From positions 55,553-119,552 of the forward strand of contig JAZSMO010000022.1 in assembly GCA_045535935.1 (NCBI GenBank): a stretch of 64,000 bases of DNA, read 5' to 3'. Source of the stretch: SVFI01 sp045535935 (GTDB taxonomy: Bacteria; Bacillota; Clostridia; Lachnospirales; Lachnospiraceae). How positions within the stretch are numbered: position 1 is the stretch's first letter; each line of letters starts with the position of its first letter. The notes under the pieces are model-generated. The model saw only the letters and a list, made by a program, of their open reading frames with translations, searched no databases and was not told the origin of the DNA. The translations under genes were made by a program, and so were the position numbers. Below, in pieces: positions 27,425 through 36,634 of this stretch.

Positions 27425-28519
27425 ATGGATAAAAAAATAACGGATTTTGTTGTAAAAGAATTTAAAATAGGTAAGTGGATGCTTGCGCCGATCGACCTGC
27501 TTCTGCTGATTTTTGCACCGGTTTTCGGTGTGATGACAAGAATCAGCGTGCAGTCGTACTATGCATGTCCGCAGACGAAGGATTACCTTGAGCTCAGCGA
27601 CGGACTTAAGATTGCCACAGGCTGCTTTGATATTCTTTTGGCGATTGTGGCAGCATTGTTTGTATTTGAACTGACGCAGCATAAGCTGAAAGCGTTTCTT
27701 GCTTATGCAATCGTGCTTCTGCTCCCGGTTCTGGCTGCGGGAAGTGCCATGTGGGGCATGGGAGATTCGATCTTTGTGTTTTTCGCCGTTCTTTCTTTAT
27801 ATCTTTTGGTAAAAGGAAAAGGAAACAGTGCGGTGATCTGTTACGGAGTGGCGCTGTTTCTCAGCAGGTACGCTTTTTTTCTGCTCCCGGTCTTTGCCAT
27901 TGCATTTATGCAGAAAAAAACAAAGCTGGTTACCTATCTGGTGCCCCTGTGCGGCGCATGGTTTCGAAACGGTATTGTAAGTAATGACGGGAAATTATCC
28001 TTCCCGATTTTTGAAGCGGAGAGGATTCTCTCTATTATGCGCGGTGAAAATCTGATCAGTTACAACTGGCCGAATTTTTATCAGATGATCGGTCCGGACA
28101 AGTTTGTGACAGAATATAGTCTGATTGCAAAGAGTTTGGCGGCAGTCATCATGCTCGTTGCCGTTGTGCTTGTTTTGCAAAAAGGAGAGGAGCTCGTAAA
28201 GGAAAAATGGGTTTCGCTTTCTCTTCTTTTGGCCATGGTATTTCCGTTTATTATGCCGCAGATGGATGAGAGATGCGGTCTTCTGGCGGATGTACTTGCG
28301 CTTATTTTTGTTATGAAGTTTACGGATATGTACTATGTTGCCGTCATTCATATCACTATTTCCTACATTGCCTACTCGGCGTACTTCAGGGGAGAAAGTG
28401 TGATTCCGCTATGCTATGTGGCGTGTGTCATGCTGTTTCTTATTGTGGTCATGATACGCTTTGTGACGACGGGCGGCAAAAGATTTTCTATCGGTTTTAA
28501 AGAAAAGGAGAACGAATAA
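27425..28519 (+). CDS. Related GT-C-like protein without the catalytic loop
   Basis: This 364-residue membrane protein is a diverged relative of the gene 4 bases upstream. Shared positions include AMWGMGDSIF for AMWAQCDIIF, WPNFYQMIG for FPNIYQLIG, and MPQMDERCGLLADVLAL for LPHMHERYAILVDVMAI. The copy is about 40 residues shorter, and the gap falls in the first outer loop: the GDYxxFFxPW segment is replaced by a short QSYYACPQTKDYLEL stretch. It may therefore be a non-catalytic partner or an enzyme with a changed active site. It overlaps the acyltransferase gene that follows by one base. Confidence 0.72.
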   Translation: MDKKITDFVVKEFKIGKWMLAPIDLLLLIFAPVFGVMTRISVQSYYACPQTKDYLELSDGLKIATGCFDILLAIVAALFVFELTQHKLKAFLAYAIVLLLPVLAAGSAMWGMGDSIFVFFAVLSLYLLVKGKGNSAVICYGVALFLSRYAFFLLPVFAIAFMQKKTKLVTYLVPLCGAWFRNGIVSNDGKLSFPIFEAERILSIMRGENLISYNWPNFYQMIGPDKFVTEYSLIAKSLAAVIMLVAVVLVLQKGEELVKEKWVSLSLLLAMVFPFIMPQMDERCGLLADVLALIFVMKFTDMYYVAVIHITISYIAYSAYFRGESVIPLCYVACVMLFLIVVMIRFVTTGGKRFSIGFKEKENE

Positions 28520-29667
28520 TGAGGGAGGCACAACGACTGGATTTTATTAACGGACTGAAAGTCCTGTCCTGTTTGACGATCTTCAATTTCCATTTTATCA
28601 ATTTTTACTATTGCGGAATGTATTCCCTTCTTCCGGCGGATTATCATGTTCCTCAGGTGGAAGCAGCTATCGGATTGACACCCCTTAGCCTGCTTATTGC
28701 AGGGAAGTTCGGTGTTCGCATTTTCCTGACGATCAGCGGCTTTTTTGTCGGATATCGCTTTTTTACGACAGGGGACAAGTCATCTCTGTCATCCGGTGTG
28801 GTGAAAAAATATTTTCGCCTTGTCTTTCCGATTCTGACTGCAAATATTGCCATCTATGTCTGTATGAAGCTGGGGCTTTATATGAACGGCGAGGCGGCTG
28901 CGCTTGCGGGAAGTCAGGTGTTTGTAGGCAATTACAATCAGTTTGAACCATCGCTTTTGGCGGCGATTGTCGAGGCTGTCTGGGGTTGTTTTGCTACGGG
29001 GGCGAACCAGTATAACGGTCCGCTTTGGTTTATTTTCTATGAGTTTTTCGGAACCTTGCTTGTCGCTGCGATTTTGTCGCTGGTCGGAAACAGCAAGGCC
29101 AGATATATTGTCTATGTGGTTGCATGTATACTTTTTATCCGCTCTGATTTTCTGGCGATCATCTGCGGTGCAGCGGTATGTGATTTTGCCTACCGTCCGC
29201 CGGTTTGGCTGAAAAAGCTTATGGAGCAGAAATGGCTTATGTGGCTGCTTCTTCTGTTCGGGATCTTTTTGGGATCGTTCCCGTCCATCGGGGAGCGGCT
29301 GGAGGGCACCATTTACGGTTTGGTGCCGCCGAAGATCATGTTCTATTATGTGATCGGTGCTTCCTGTGTACTGTTTGCGCTTCTTCAGCTGAAGGGACCG
29401 CAGAAGGTGCTCGGAGCCAGATGGCTTACCTGGCTGAATACGTACAGCTATGGTTTTTACCTGGTGCATTTTATGGTATTGTGCACATTTTCCAGCGGAT
29501 TGTTTGTGGCTTTGCAGGAGCATATGAATTATCACGCTCTTGCGCTGCTCAACTATATCTTATCGTTTGCCCTGACCTTGGCGATTTCCGTACCGATTCA
29601 AAAATTTGTGGAAAAGCCGGGTATGAAACTTGCAAATGATTTTGCGGCAAAATTTTGTAACGAATAA
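28519..29667 (+). CDS. Acyltransferase 3 family membrane protein (OafA-like)
   Basis: This is a 382-residue protein with about ten helices of the acyltransferase-3 family, which moves acetyl or other acyl groups across the membrane to sugars. The start RLDFINGLKVLSCLTIFNFHF and the segment FGVRIFLTISGFFVGYRFF (about 74-92) are the family landmarks, with His35 or so in the first helix as the likely catalytic residue. No extra SGNH domain is fused at the C-terminus. It starts in a TAATG overlap with the gene before and is first of three such genes in a row. Confidence 0.83.
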   Translation: MREAQRLDFINGLKVLSCLTIFNFHFINFYYCGMYSLLPADYHVPQVEAAIGLTPLSLLIAGKFGVRIFLTISGFFVGYRFFTTGDKSSLSSGVVKKYFRLVFPILTANIAIYVCMKLGLYMNGEAAALAGSQVFVGNYNQFEPSLLAAIVEAVWGCFATGANQYNGPLWFIFYEFFGTLLVAAILSLVGNSKARYIVYVVACILFIRSDFLAIICGAAVCDFAYRPPVWLKKLMEQKWLMWLLLLFGIFLGSFPSIGERLEGTIYGLVPPKIMFYYVIGASCVLFALLQLKGPQKVLGARWLTWLNTYSYGFYLVHFMVLCTFSSGLFVALQEHMNYHALALLNYILSFALTLAISVPIQKFVEKPGMKLANDFAAKFCNE

Positions 29668-29678
29668 TGGAGTATCCT

Positions 29679-30701
29679 ATGTCCGAAGCACAGAGAAAAA
29701 AATGGATAGATCTTGTGAAGTGTATTGCTATTTTGGTTGTGATGGTCAATCACAGCGGGCTTGACGCCGGGCAAGTGAAATTCTGGGGAGGTATGTTTTT
29801 TGTGCCTGTCTTTTTTGTGGTTTCCGGATTTACATATCAAAGCAGGGAAGAATCCTTCGCTAAGTTTCTCGGAAGAAAGGCCGGGCGCCTTCTGCTTCCG
29901 TACATAGCGGCGAACGGGATTCTTTTTGCTTTTTTTGCCTTTAAGGATGTCTTTTTGAGAGACGGAAATCTGTCGGATATGTGGATTGATTTCCTTGGAA
30001 TCTTATATGCGAGAAACAGGCTCTTTTCATGGGAGACACCGACACTGCTTTTTTCGGGCGGAAATGCAAATGTTTTTTTCTATGAAATTTTAAATTCTCC
30101 TACATGGTTTTTGCCGGCACTGTTTTTAACCATCGTGCTCTTTGAGGGACTTGTGCGAATGACCGGACGCAACGGGCGAAAACTGCTTTTGGCCGCAGTC
30201 ATTTTATTGTGCATGGCTAATTTGTATCATTACCTGTTCCCGCTGCTTTTGCCGTGGAGCATAGATGCGCTTGCGTACTTCCTTATGATGTTTCTGTGGG
30301 GGTATTTCATGCGGAGAAAAGATTTTCTTGCGTATTTTGACAGACATAAATGGATTCTCTGTATTCTGTTTGGAGTTTTCCTTGTGTTCGCCCTGATTAA
30401 CGGTTCGGCGAACTATTCGATAGGAGATTATGGAAAATCTGCGATGATGGCGCTTTATAATGCGCTGGTTTCATCTACGGTTCTTGTGTTTGTCTGCTAT
30501 AAATCAGAGCGGTTTATTCCAAGATGGCTGACCCTTCCGGGGCGCCACAGTATGTGGATTCTCTGTTATCATTTATTCGTGTTTGAGATGCTGAAAGCTG
30601 TGTTCCCGAATATGCATCCGGGGATTATGATTTGGATTACGGCCGCTTTGCTTACAGTGGCAGGGATAGGAAAGGAGAAGCTGATTCATGCAAAGAAATA
30701 A
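29679..30701 (+). CDS. Acyltransferase 3 family protein (NolL/fucose O-acetylase-like)
   Basis: This is the second acyltransferase-3 protein, 340 residues with about ten helices. It opens with KKWIDLVKCIAILVVMVNHSG, where the NHS histidine is the family's probable catalytic residue. FFVPVFFVVSGFTYQ follows, typical of the sugar O-acetylase branch (NolL, WcaF-unrelated). An ATG at 29667 forms a TAATG overlap but lacks a ribosome site. The ATG at 29679 has GGAG six bases upstream, so I choose it. It overlaps the third acyltransferase by 14 bases. Confidence 0.82.
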   Translation: MSEAQRKKWIDLVKCIAILVVMVNHSGLDAGQVKFWGGMFFVPVFFVVSGFTYQSREESFAKFLGRKAGRLLLPYIAANGILFAFFAFKDVFLRDGNLSDMWIDFLGILYARNRLFSWETPTLLFSGGNANVFFYEILNSPTWFLPALFLTIVLFEGLVRMTGRNGRKLLLAAVILLCMANLYHYLFPLLLPWSIDALAYFLMMFLWGYFMRRKDFLAYFDRHKWILCILFGVFLVFALINGSANYSIGDYGKSAMMALYNALVSSTVLVFVCYKSERFIPRWLTLPGRHSMWILCYHLFVFEMLKAVFPNMHPGIMIWITAALLTVAGIGKEKLIHAKK

Positions 30702-31809
30702 AGCACTTGATGCGGTGAAAGGCTTCGCCATTCTTTTGGTCATGCTCGGTCACTGTATCGTGTTGAATGGTCTGAATGCGTCAGATCCGTTTGTTTATGA
30801 CGTAATCAAGTCGGTACAAATGCCTCTTTTTATGTTGGTCAGCGGCGTGCTTGCTTCCGGGGGCGTACGGAAAAACGGCTCCGGCTCCGGGATGAAGAAA
30901 CTTCCGAAGAGAGCACAGACGTATTTGCTTCCGTTTTTTTCCTGGTTTGTACTGGTACATCTCTATACCCACATAAAGACAGGGGCGCTTTCTATGTCCG
31001 GATTTTTGAAAGAGTTGAAAGAATTGCTGTTTCAGACTGACCGGGGGCTCTGGTTTTTGATGACGCTTTTTGTCGCAACCTTGTGTGTTATGATCGCGCA
31101 GACGCTTACCGATCAATGGACAAAGAAGAAAACCTGCGCCGGATGGAAAAAGGCAATCGTGTTTACAAGTATTTCGCTTTGTTTTTATGCGCTGTTCTTT
31201 CTTCAGGGTCGAAGCTCAAATACATTCTTAAGCCCGCATTTGATGCTTCACTATTTTCCGTTTTATTTGATCGGATATGTGGGTAACGGTTATGGCGTAC
31301 CTTTCCTGGAGAGTAAAGCATCGGGAGTGAAAATGAGACAAAATCTGCAGATGACAGAGAGAATTTTGGTTTCGGTGTTTGCAGTCATATTCGTAGCCAT
31401 GGCAGCAGGCCTTGATCTGTCGGCTCCGGTGGAAAGTTTTTCGGTACTGCTTTTGCAGATGACGGCATCTTTTTTCGGGACGGTTTCTTTGTATGGGATC
31501 GTGTATCGGCTGGCGCAGCGATATGAAAAAAAGACAGAAAAAACAAGTTTTCTGTCTTTTGCAGGTGCATATACACTGGAAATTTATGTGATACATTTCC
31601 GATTTGCAAGATTGCTCGGATTATCGGAAAAAAATCTGCAGTTTTATTCGCCGGAAGGCCTTGGCTGGATATTGGCTGCGTTTGCCCTGATGGCATTGCT
31701 CACTGCAATCACCGTTTGGATCATCCGCAGGATTCCGGTTGTTTCTTATCTTCTGTTCGGAAAGAACCATGTGAAGCTTTGCCGCAGCAAATTCTCTCCA
31801 GAATCATGA
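30688..31809 (+). CDS. Acyltransferase 3 family protein
   Basis: This is the third acyltransferase-3 protein, 373 residues. Its N-terminus, KALDAVKGFAILLVMLGHCIV, has the GH form of the catalytic site. SVQMPLFMLVSGVLASGG then follows the family pattern. About ten helices are visible. Its last 89 bases overlap the end of the convergent membrane-protein gene on the other strand, so both C-termini are coded by the same DNA. The three consecutive family members probably acylate different positions or sugars. Confidence 0.82.
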   Translation: MQRNKALDAVKGFAILLVMLGHCIVLNGLNASDPFVYDVIKSVQMPLFMLVSGVLASGGVRKNGSGSGMKKLPKRAQTYLLPFFSWFVLVHLYTHIKTGALSMSGFLKELKELLFQTDRGLWFLMTLFVATLCVMIAQTLTDQWTKKKTCAGWKKAIVFTSISLCFYALFFLQGRSSNTFLSPHLMLHYFPFYLIGYVGNGYGVPFLESKASGVKMRQNLQMTERILVSVFAVIFVAMAAGLDLSAPVESFSVLLLQMTASFFGTVSLYGIVYRLAQRYEKKTEKTSFLSFAGAYTLEIYVIHFRFARLLGLSEKNLQFYSPEGLGWILAAFALMALLTAITVWIIRRIPVVSYLLFGKNHVKLCRSKFSPES

Positions 31810-33349
31810 GGAGTACGTAGACGGCTGTCACATACATCATCGGATAAAAATATTGAATGAATGAAGCAGGGGCTGTCAGGAAAATGACAGCCTCTCTTGC
31901 AAATAAAGCAAGGAATGCAAATAAAAGGAACCATTTGCGGCGCAGTAACGAAAACAGCGTCGCAGCAAACAAAAGAATCAGCATCGGAATGTAGGCTTCG
32001 CCGCCGCAGTGAAACAGTGCCAGCGCATATCCCTCGTGATAATTGAGCGGAAGTCTCTTGTAGGCCTGCAACATTTCCATACCGTACTGACGGTCGTGCT
32101 CATACAGATGAAAATCTGTGGAGGCGACCATTTTTAAATTGAGAACCATATCCGGATCATATCCGAAAAATCCGTTGGTCACGCAGAAAAGCTGAATCCG
32201 CTCACCGAAATAAAGATCGAGATTGTTCAGAATCAGACGCAGAGCACTTTTGAGGTAGGCGCTTTGCGCTTCTTTTGTTGCGCCGGTCTGTGTGTAACGG
32301 CCTTCGTTGTGGTCTGTGTTATATCGGTTGTAAGCACTGCAGGAAAGTACATCGTTGTGCAGATAGCCGAAATCTGTGACCGCACTGATGTTGGCAATAT
32401 CCTCCTCGCTGCCCGGATACGTCTGGTCTCTGTGCAGAATCACGGTCAGAGGTCTTGTGGTTGAGATAATCAGATAGTCGCTGCCATAGTATTTTTCCTC
32501 TCCGACAGACTGCGGAATTTTAATAAGAAGAAACATGAGAACCGAAAGGACGGTAAATAAAGCTGCTTTGCGCAGATTCCCGTAGGCGGCGCCGATGAGG
32601 AAAAAGCCGAGAGGAAGAAGCACAAGGCTTTCGGAGCGCCACAGGGCAAGTACGCCCGTGAGCAGGGAAAGCAGAATAAATTTCGGAAGAGTCAGCTGTG
32701 CTTTTTCTTTCCATTCAAAATATAAATAGACAAAATAGAACAAAAAGAATCCTGCATAAATGGCCGGGCGGAAGCACATAAGTGCGCCCAGCAGCGTGAA
32801 CGGAAGGATTCCGCCAACGAGCAGGAGGATACACCATTTGGAATGATATATGCGGTCAGCCCGATAATATAAATAAGAAAAACTCAGAGCATATATCACA
32901 TCGGACAATAATACAGGCGCAGCAGACATAGGAAATAATGACATAGCCACCATATAAAACAGGGATGTCAGATAGTTGTGCCAATATACAGGATAATATC
33001 GGGTCGCATAGGAAAAAATGATAGGATCATCATTCATATAATATCCCGGATAAGTGATCAGGAGTCCGATTCCGTAAATGCCCAGCAGAACAAGAAACGG
33101 TATCAGCAGCTTCGGGCGTTTCCACGCATAAACGATAAATTCAAGAAACAAAAACAGGCAAAGAAGTACAAGGGTTTTTGTTAAAAAATGCATCAGAGGA
33201 ACCATGGCTGTATCCACCGGAAGACAGTTCATGTTTAATCCATCCGAGGTAAAAAGCTTGGTATCTGTCCAAAAGGTGACAGCCCATAGGAGAAGCGCCG
33301 CAAGAGCGACGGCAAAATGTTTCTTGTACGTTTGAATATATAGTTTCAT
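31721..33349 (-). CDS. Large polytopic GT-C-like membrane protein (DUF6020-like)
   Basis: This is a 542-residue membrane protein with about eleven helices and an extracytoplasmic domain at about 285-400. The loop after the third helix, YPGYYMNDDPIIFSYATRYY (about 102-121), has a DD pair in the place GT-C enzymes hold the catalytic acid. It resembles the DUF6020 group of putative glycan glycosyltransferases. It stands alone on this strand with a very good promoter and an AGAGGAAA site, and its 3' end overlaps the acyltransferase on the other strand. The function is inferred from fold and context only. Confidence 0.7.
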   Translation of the reverse strand: MKLYIQTYKKHFAVALAALLLWAVTFWTDTKLFTSDGLNMNCLPVDTAMVPLMHFLTKTLVLLCLFLFLEFIVYAWKRPKLLIPFLVLLGIYGIGLLITYPGYYMNDDPIIFSYATRYYPVYWHNYLTSLFYMVAMSLFPMSAAPVLLSDVIYALSFSYLYYRADRIYHSKWCILLLVGGILPFTLLGALMCFRPAIYAGFFLFYFVYLYFEWKEKAQLTLPKFILLSLLTGVLALWRSESLVLLPLGFFLIGAAYGNLRKAALFTVLSVLMFLLIKIPQSVGEEKYYGSDYLIISTTRPLTVILHRDQTYPGSEEDIANISAVTDFGYLHNDVLSCSAYNRYNTDHNEGRYTQTGATKEAQSAYLKSALRLILNNLDLYFGERIQLFCVTNGFFGYDPDMVLNLKMVASTDFHLYEHDRQYGMEMLQAYKRLPLNYHEGYALALFHCGGEAYIPMLILLFAATLFSLLRRKWFLLFAFLALFAREAVIFLTAPASFIQYFYPMMYVTAVYVLLMILERICCGKASHGSFRTEDKKQPESCG

Positions 33350-33378
33350 ATGATTTCCTCTCTGTTTGTTCTTTCCTT

Positions 33379-33407
33379 AGTATACCTTTCCGGGCGGTGG
33401 GATGCAA
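33379..33407 (-). promoter_or_regulatory. Promoter of the minus-strand GT-C-like gene
   Basis: Read on the minus strand, TTGCAT (33407-33402) and TATACT (33384-33379) have a 17-base spacer, about 30 bases before the start codon at 33349. Confidence 0.75.
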
Positions 33408-33414
33408 ACTATTA

Positions 33415-33443
33415 TTGCGTAAAAAAAGGTTCTTTGTTATAGT
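33415..33443 (+). promoter_or_regulatory. Promoter of the 669-residue membrane protein gene
   Basis: TTGCGT (33415-33420) and TATAGT (33438-33443) have a 17-base spacer, back to back with the minus-strand promoter at 33379-33407. The start codon at 33476 follows a CGGAGG site. Confidence 0.7.
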
Positions 33444-33475
33444 TGAGGTAGTTTTGTGACACAACGGAGGTTTTT

Positions 33476-35485
33476 ATGGTATTGGTATTTCCGGCTGCTT
33501 TTGCGGCAATATTATATTATTTTTATCGAAGCAAAAAGGAAATGGCGGAAAGTCTCGGCGGGACACTCCTGCTTTTTCATGTGCTTGTGCTTTTGATTAC
33601 CAATGGGCTGAGTATTTTTGACGGTCTGAACCGCATTTCGGCGTTTGTCGCATGGATGCTTGTGGTTGTACTGTTTGTCGGTCTCGGAATCCGGCGGGAT
33701 GGAAAAGCATACTTCAAACCGGAATTTTCCAAACCGGATATTGCAGGCGTAACATGGATGGAGAGGGCACTGCTGATAACCGGGTTTGTGATTGTTGGCA
33801 TTTTGCTCATCGGAGCCGTATTTACCGTGCCTTACAATTTTGATTCCATGACATATCATCTTGCCAGAATCGGTTACTGGATCGATCATGAAAGTGTCAA
33901 TCATTATTTGACTAACATTGACCGCCAGCTCTATTCGCCGGTGCTTTCCGAGTACAATATGCTTTATCTGCTGCTTTTGTCCGGCAATGACTATTGGCTC
34001 AATTTTCCGCAGTATGTGAGCATGCTGGTCACCGCATACTATTTTTATAAAGTGGCGCGTATGCTTGGGACAAACCGACTGTTTTCTATGTTCGGCGTAT
34101 TTATCTTTGTGACGATGCCATTGACGATTTCACAGAGTATCACCACACAGAATGATCTTTCTGCGACGATGTGGTATGTTTTGTTTCTATATTATCTGAT
34201 GTGGTTTATTAAGGCAGAAAAGCTCAGCTTTGCAAAGGAGATGCGGGGAGAGCTGATAAAAAAACTGTTTTGCGTTTCTGCCTGCGTGGGATTTGCCTTC
34301 CTTATGAAAGTCAGCGTGTGTGCATCCATGGTCTTCTTTATGCCATGGCTTGTGATCTGCTGTATCCGGAGAAAAGACAAAATCAAAGATTTACTTTTGT
34401 GCGGCGTGACAGCAGGCGGCGTTTTCCTTGCGACAGTCAGCGAGACCTTGATCCGCACTTATCTGTCCTGCGGAAGCCTGATTTCGGATGCGACCAGTGG
34501 CAATATTATGGTAGCTACCAAAAATGTCAGCTATATCATTGTCAATATATTAAAAAATTATTCTCTGCTGATTACGCAGCATTTGTGGACGTGGATCAAC
34601 GGATTCATCTATCGAATTGCTATTTCGGTAGGCGCACTTTTGAAGGTGGAAGTCAACAATATTGCCATCTCTTTCCACGGCTTTGATTTTATCACGTATT
34701 TAAATATGGGAGATGACATGTATAGTCATGACCGCACACCGAGTGCGTTTGCAGCTTACTTTGCACTTCTGGCAGGAATTCTCCTTGTGGTGGCACTTGT
34801 GCGTTTGCTTGTCGGCAGAATGCGAAAAAAAGAAGTGATGTCCGTCAGCTATGGTTTTGTGATTTCCGCATGGCTGGGATTTGGATTTATCATGGCGCTG
34901 CTCCGCTGGCAACCATGGGGATCGCGTCTTATGTATCCGGCGCTTGCGATTACGGTGATCGCCGCAGTGCATATTCTCGGAGCTTTCTGCAGTCGTATGA
35001 AGCGCCCGGAGATCATAATCCTGCCATTGGCGGTTCTTTGCTTTACCCTTTGTTTAAAGCCACTGGAGTATAATATGCTTCAGGCGAGAAGATATCTTGC
35101 GAATGGTTGTGAAACGAGAGAAAAATACTATTTCGAGAATCATAAGCGCTATCCTACTTATAAGCAGCTGGCCAATAAGGTGAAAGAGCTTGGAGCAAAA
35201 GATGTGGCGCTTGCTATTTCCGGGGATGGATATGATTATCCGATGTGGAAGATGTTGAGAAAACGTTGTCCGGATGCAACTCTTAGACATATCCATGTGG
35301 ATGATACCAAAATGATTGTCACAGAGACAGACAGTGATAAGCTTCCGGACTGTATTTTGTGGATAGAAAGGGGCCGCCTTGAAATCGGAGATACGCTGGA
35401 CTATCAAGGTATTACCTATGTCTGTGCGTTTGTAGCCGATTCCGAAGAGGGCCCTGACAGCCTACTGATCAAGCAGGCACCATAA
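33476..35485 (+). CDS. Large GT-C-like membrane glycosyltransferase
   Basis: This is a 669-residue membrane protein with about thirteen helices and a C-terminal extracytoplasmic domain (about 545-669). The loop VPYNFDSMTYHLARIGYWI (about 121-139) has the Asp expected for a GT-C active site, and SITTQNDLSATMWY (about 221-234) is a second conserved-looking loop. It is related in layout to GT39-type proteins. It has its own promoter, and its last 24 bases overlap the end of the convergent GT52-like gene. It is another candidate for adding side-branch sugars outside the membrane. Confidence 0.73.
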   Translation: MVLVFPAAFAAILYYFYRSKKEMAESLGGTLLLFHVLVLLITNGLSIFDGLNRISAFVAWMLVVVLFVGLGIRRDGKAYFKPEFSKPDIAGVTWMERALLITGFVIVGILLIGAVFTVPYNFDSMTYHLARIGYWIDHESVNHYLTNIDRQLYSPVLSEYNMLYLLLLSGNDYWLNFPQYVSMLVTAYYFYKVARMLGTNRLFSMFGVFIFVTMPLTISQSITTQNDLSATMWYVLFLYYLMWFIKAEKLSFAKEMRGELIKKLFCVSACVGFAFLMKVSVCASMVFFMPWLVICCIRRKDKIKDLLLCGVTAGGVFLATVSETLIRTYLSCGSLISDATSGNIMVATKNVSYIIVNILKNYSLLITQHLWTWINGFIYRIAISVGALLKVEVNNIAISFHGFDFITYLNMGDDMYSHDRTPSAFAAYFALLAGILLVVALVRLLVGRMRKKEVMSVSYGFVISAWLGFGFIMALLRWQPWGSRLMYPALAITVIAAVHILGAFCSRMKRPEIIILPLAVLCFTLCLKPLEYNMLQARRYLANGCETREKYYFENHKRYPTYKQLANKVKELGAKDVALAISGDGYDYPMWKMLRKRCPDATLRHIHVDDTKMIVTETDSDKLPDCILWIERGRLEIGDTLDYQGITYVCAFVADSEEGPDSLLIKQAP

Positions 35486-36589
35486 TTCTTCTTTGGTGCG
35501 GGCGATATAAATGTTGTCATACAGCTCGCAAAGTTTTTTGAAATAATCCTCGTAATCACATTTTTCGTTGAAGGAATCACCGGCCATCGGATAGAGGAAA
35601 ATAATCCGACATGCGGAATCAAACAGAAGTTTTCCGGATACGCAGGCGGTGGAATAATAGGAGATAAGTGTTTTATCTTCCATGGTTCCTTCTGCCACAG
35701 CCAGTTCAAACGGACAGCTGTCGGTGTAGACATGAATGTGATCCTCGAAACGGTCGTGTTCGCCGCGCGGATGCGGTTTGACGACAAAATTGTCAAAGCC
35801 CACATGTTCGGCGATGTCAAGAATCAGTCCGCGGTAAGTGAGCGGATTCTGTGTACAGTTAGCAGTTCCCTGACCGAGGAACATATATTTTTCAGAGAAA
35901 GAACGGCTCTCAAATTGCAGGATGTCCTGTATTTGCTGTGTGATGAGACGTATGCGTTCTTTTGTTTTCGGTATCTGAACCAGAGAAAATCCTGTGGCAG
36001 CTTCGTCTGCCACATTTTTTTCGGCCAATGACGGCTCAAACAGATAAAGCTCTTTTTCCTTTTCTTTGATGTCATATCCGAATACACTGCGATACATTTT
36101 TTGTCCCAAAGGAGAGGAGACAGCACAGATGGGTGCTTTGGTATAACTGGCAAAGCCATCCTCGAAACGATGGAAACAAACCTCGCGGTTTCGCTTGATG
36201 GCAGTTCTTGAAATCTCCTTTACAATTTCGTCCGGCATTCCCGGAGAAGCAAAAAAGATATCGTCATAATTGTCAAAATCCGCATAGGAAAAGCACCCGT
36301 CTTTTCCGACATCCGCCAACATGGCCTTTGTGGTCGGGTTGTGGACAAAGCTCTGCCACAAAACAACCGGTGCGGATTTATATGGGTTTTTGATTTTTTT
36401 TGCGTCGGCAAAGAAGACACGGCGGAAATATTTGCCCGGCCGTCCGGACTGATACAAGTCATAAAAAAACGGTGATTTGTCCGTGAGGACAAGGTCGACA
36501 TCCGCATCCTTCAAAAACGCATCTTTTATAAACAGGAACACCATCAGATGATAGCTTGTGCTGACGATGCCTAATACTTTTTTTCGCAT
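35462..36589 (-). CDS. GT52/polysialyltransferase-like glycosyltransferase
   Basis: This is a 375-residue GT-B-like protein whose layout fits the GT52 and polysialyltransferase superfamily, in which CMP-sialic acid-type donors are used. The N-terminus is VLGIVSTSYHLMVFL, with the short first strand typical of the group. Later come VVKPHPRGEHDRFEDH (HP motif, about 277-292) and LISYYSTACVSGKLLF (S motif, about 319-334). The donor may be a nonulosonic acid, since a NeuB-like gene lies at 44341, but GT52 members also use other donors. The ATG at 36589 has an AAGGAG site; a longer frame from 36634 does not. It is co-transcribed with the flippase gene 45 bases upstream. Confidence 0.7.
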   Translation of the reverse strand: MRKKVLGIVSTSYHLMVFLFIKDAFLKDADVDLVLTDKSPFFYDLYQSGRPGKYFRRVFFADAKKIKNPYKSAPVVLWQSFVHNPTTKAMLADVGKDGCFSYADFDNYDDIFFASPGMPDEIVKEISRTAIKRNREVCFHRFEDGFASYTKAPICAVSSPLGQKMYRSVFGYDIKEKEKELYLFEPSLAEKNVADEAATGFSLVQIPKTKERIRLITQQIQDILQFESRSFSEKYMFLGQGTANCTQNPLTYRGLILDIAEHVGFDNFVVKPHPRGEHDRFEDHIHVYTDSCPFELAVAEGTMEDKTLISYYSTACVSGKLLFDSACRIIFLYPMAGDSFNEKCDYEDYFKKLCELYDNIYIARTKEELWCLLDQ

Positions 36590-36634
36590 GTAACATTGCT
36601 CCTTTTTGTTGTGCTGCATGAGATATTGCAACAT

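Noticed and set aside
27425..28519. Second GT-C copy as a frameshifted pseudogene
   Set aside because: The frame is open over 364 codons with intact helices and a normal start; only one loop is shortened.
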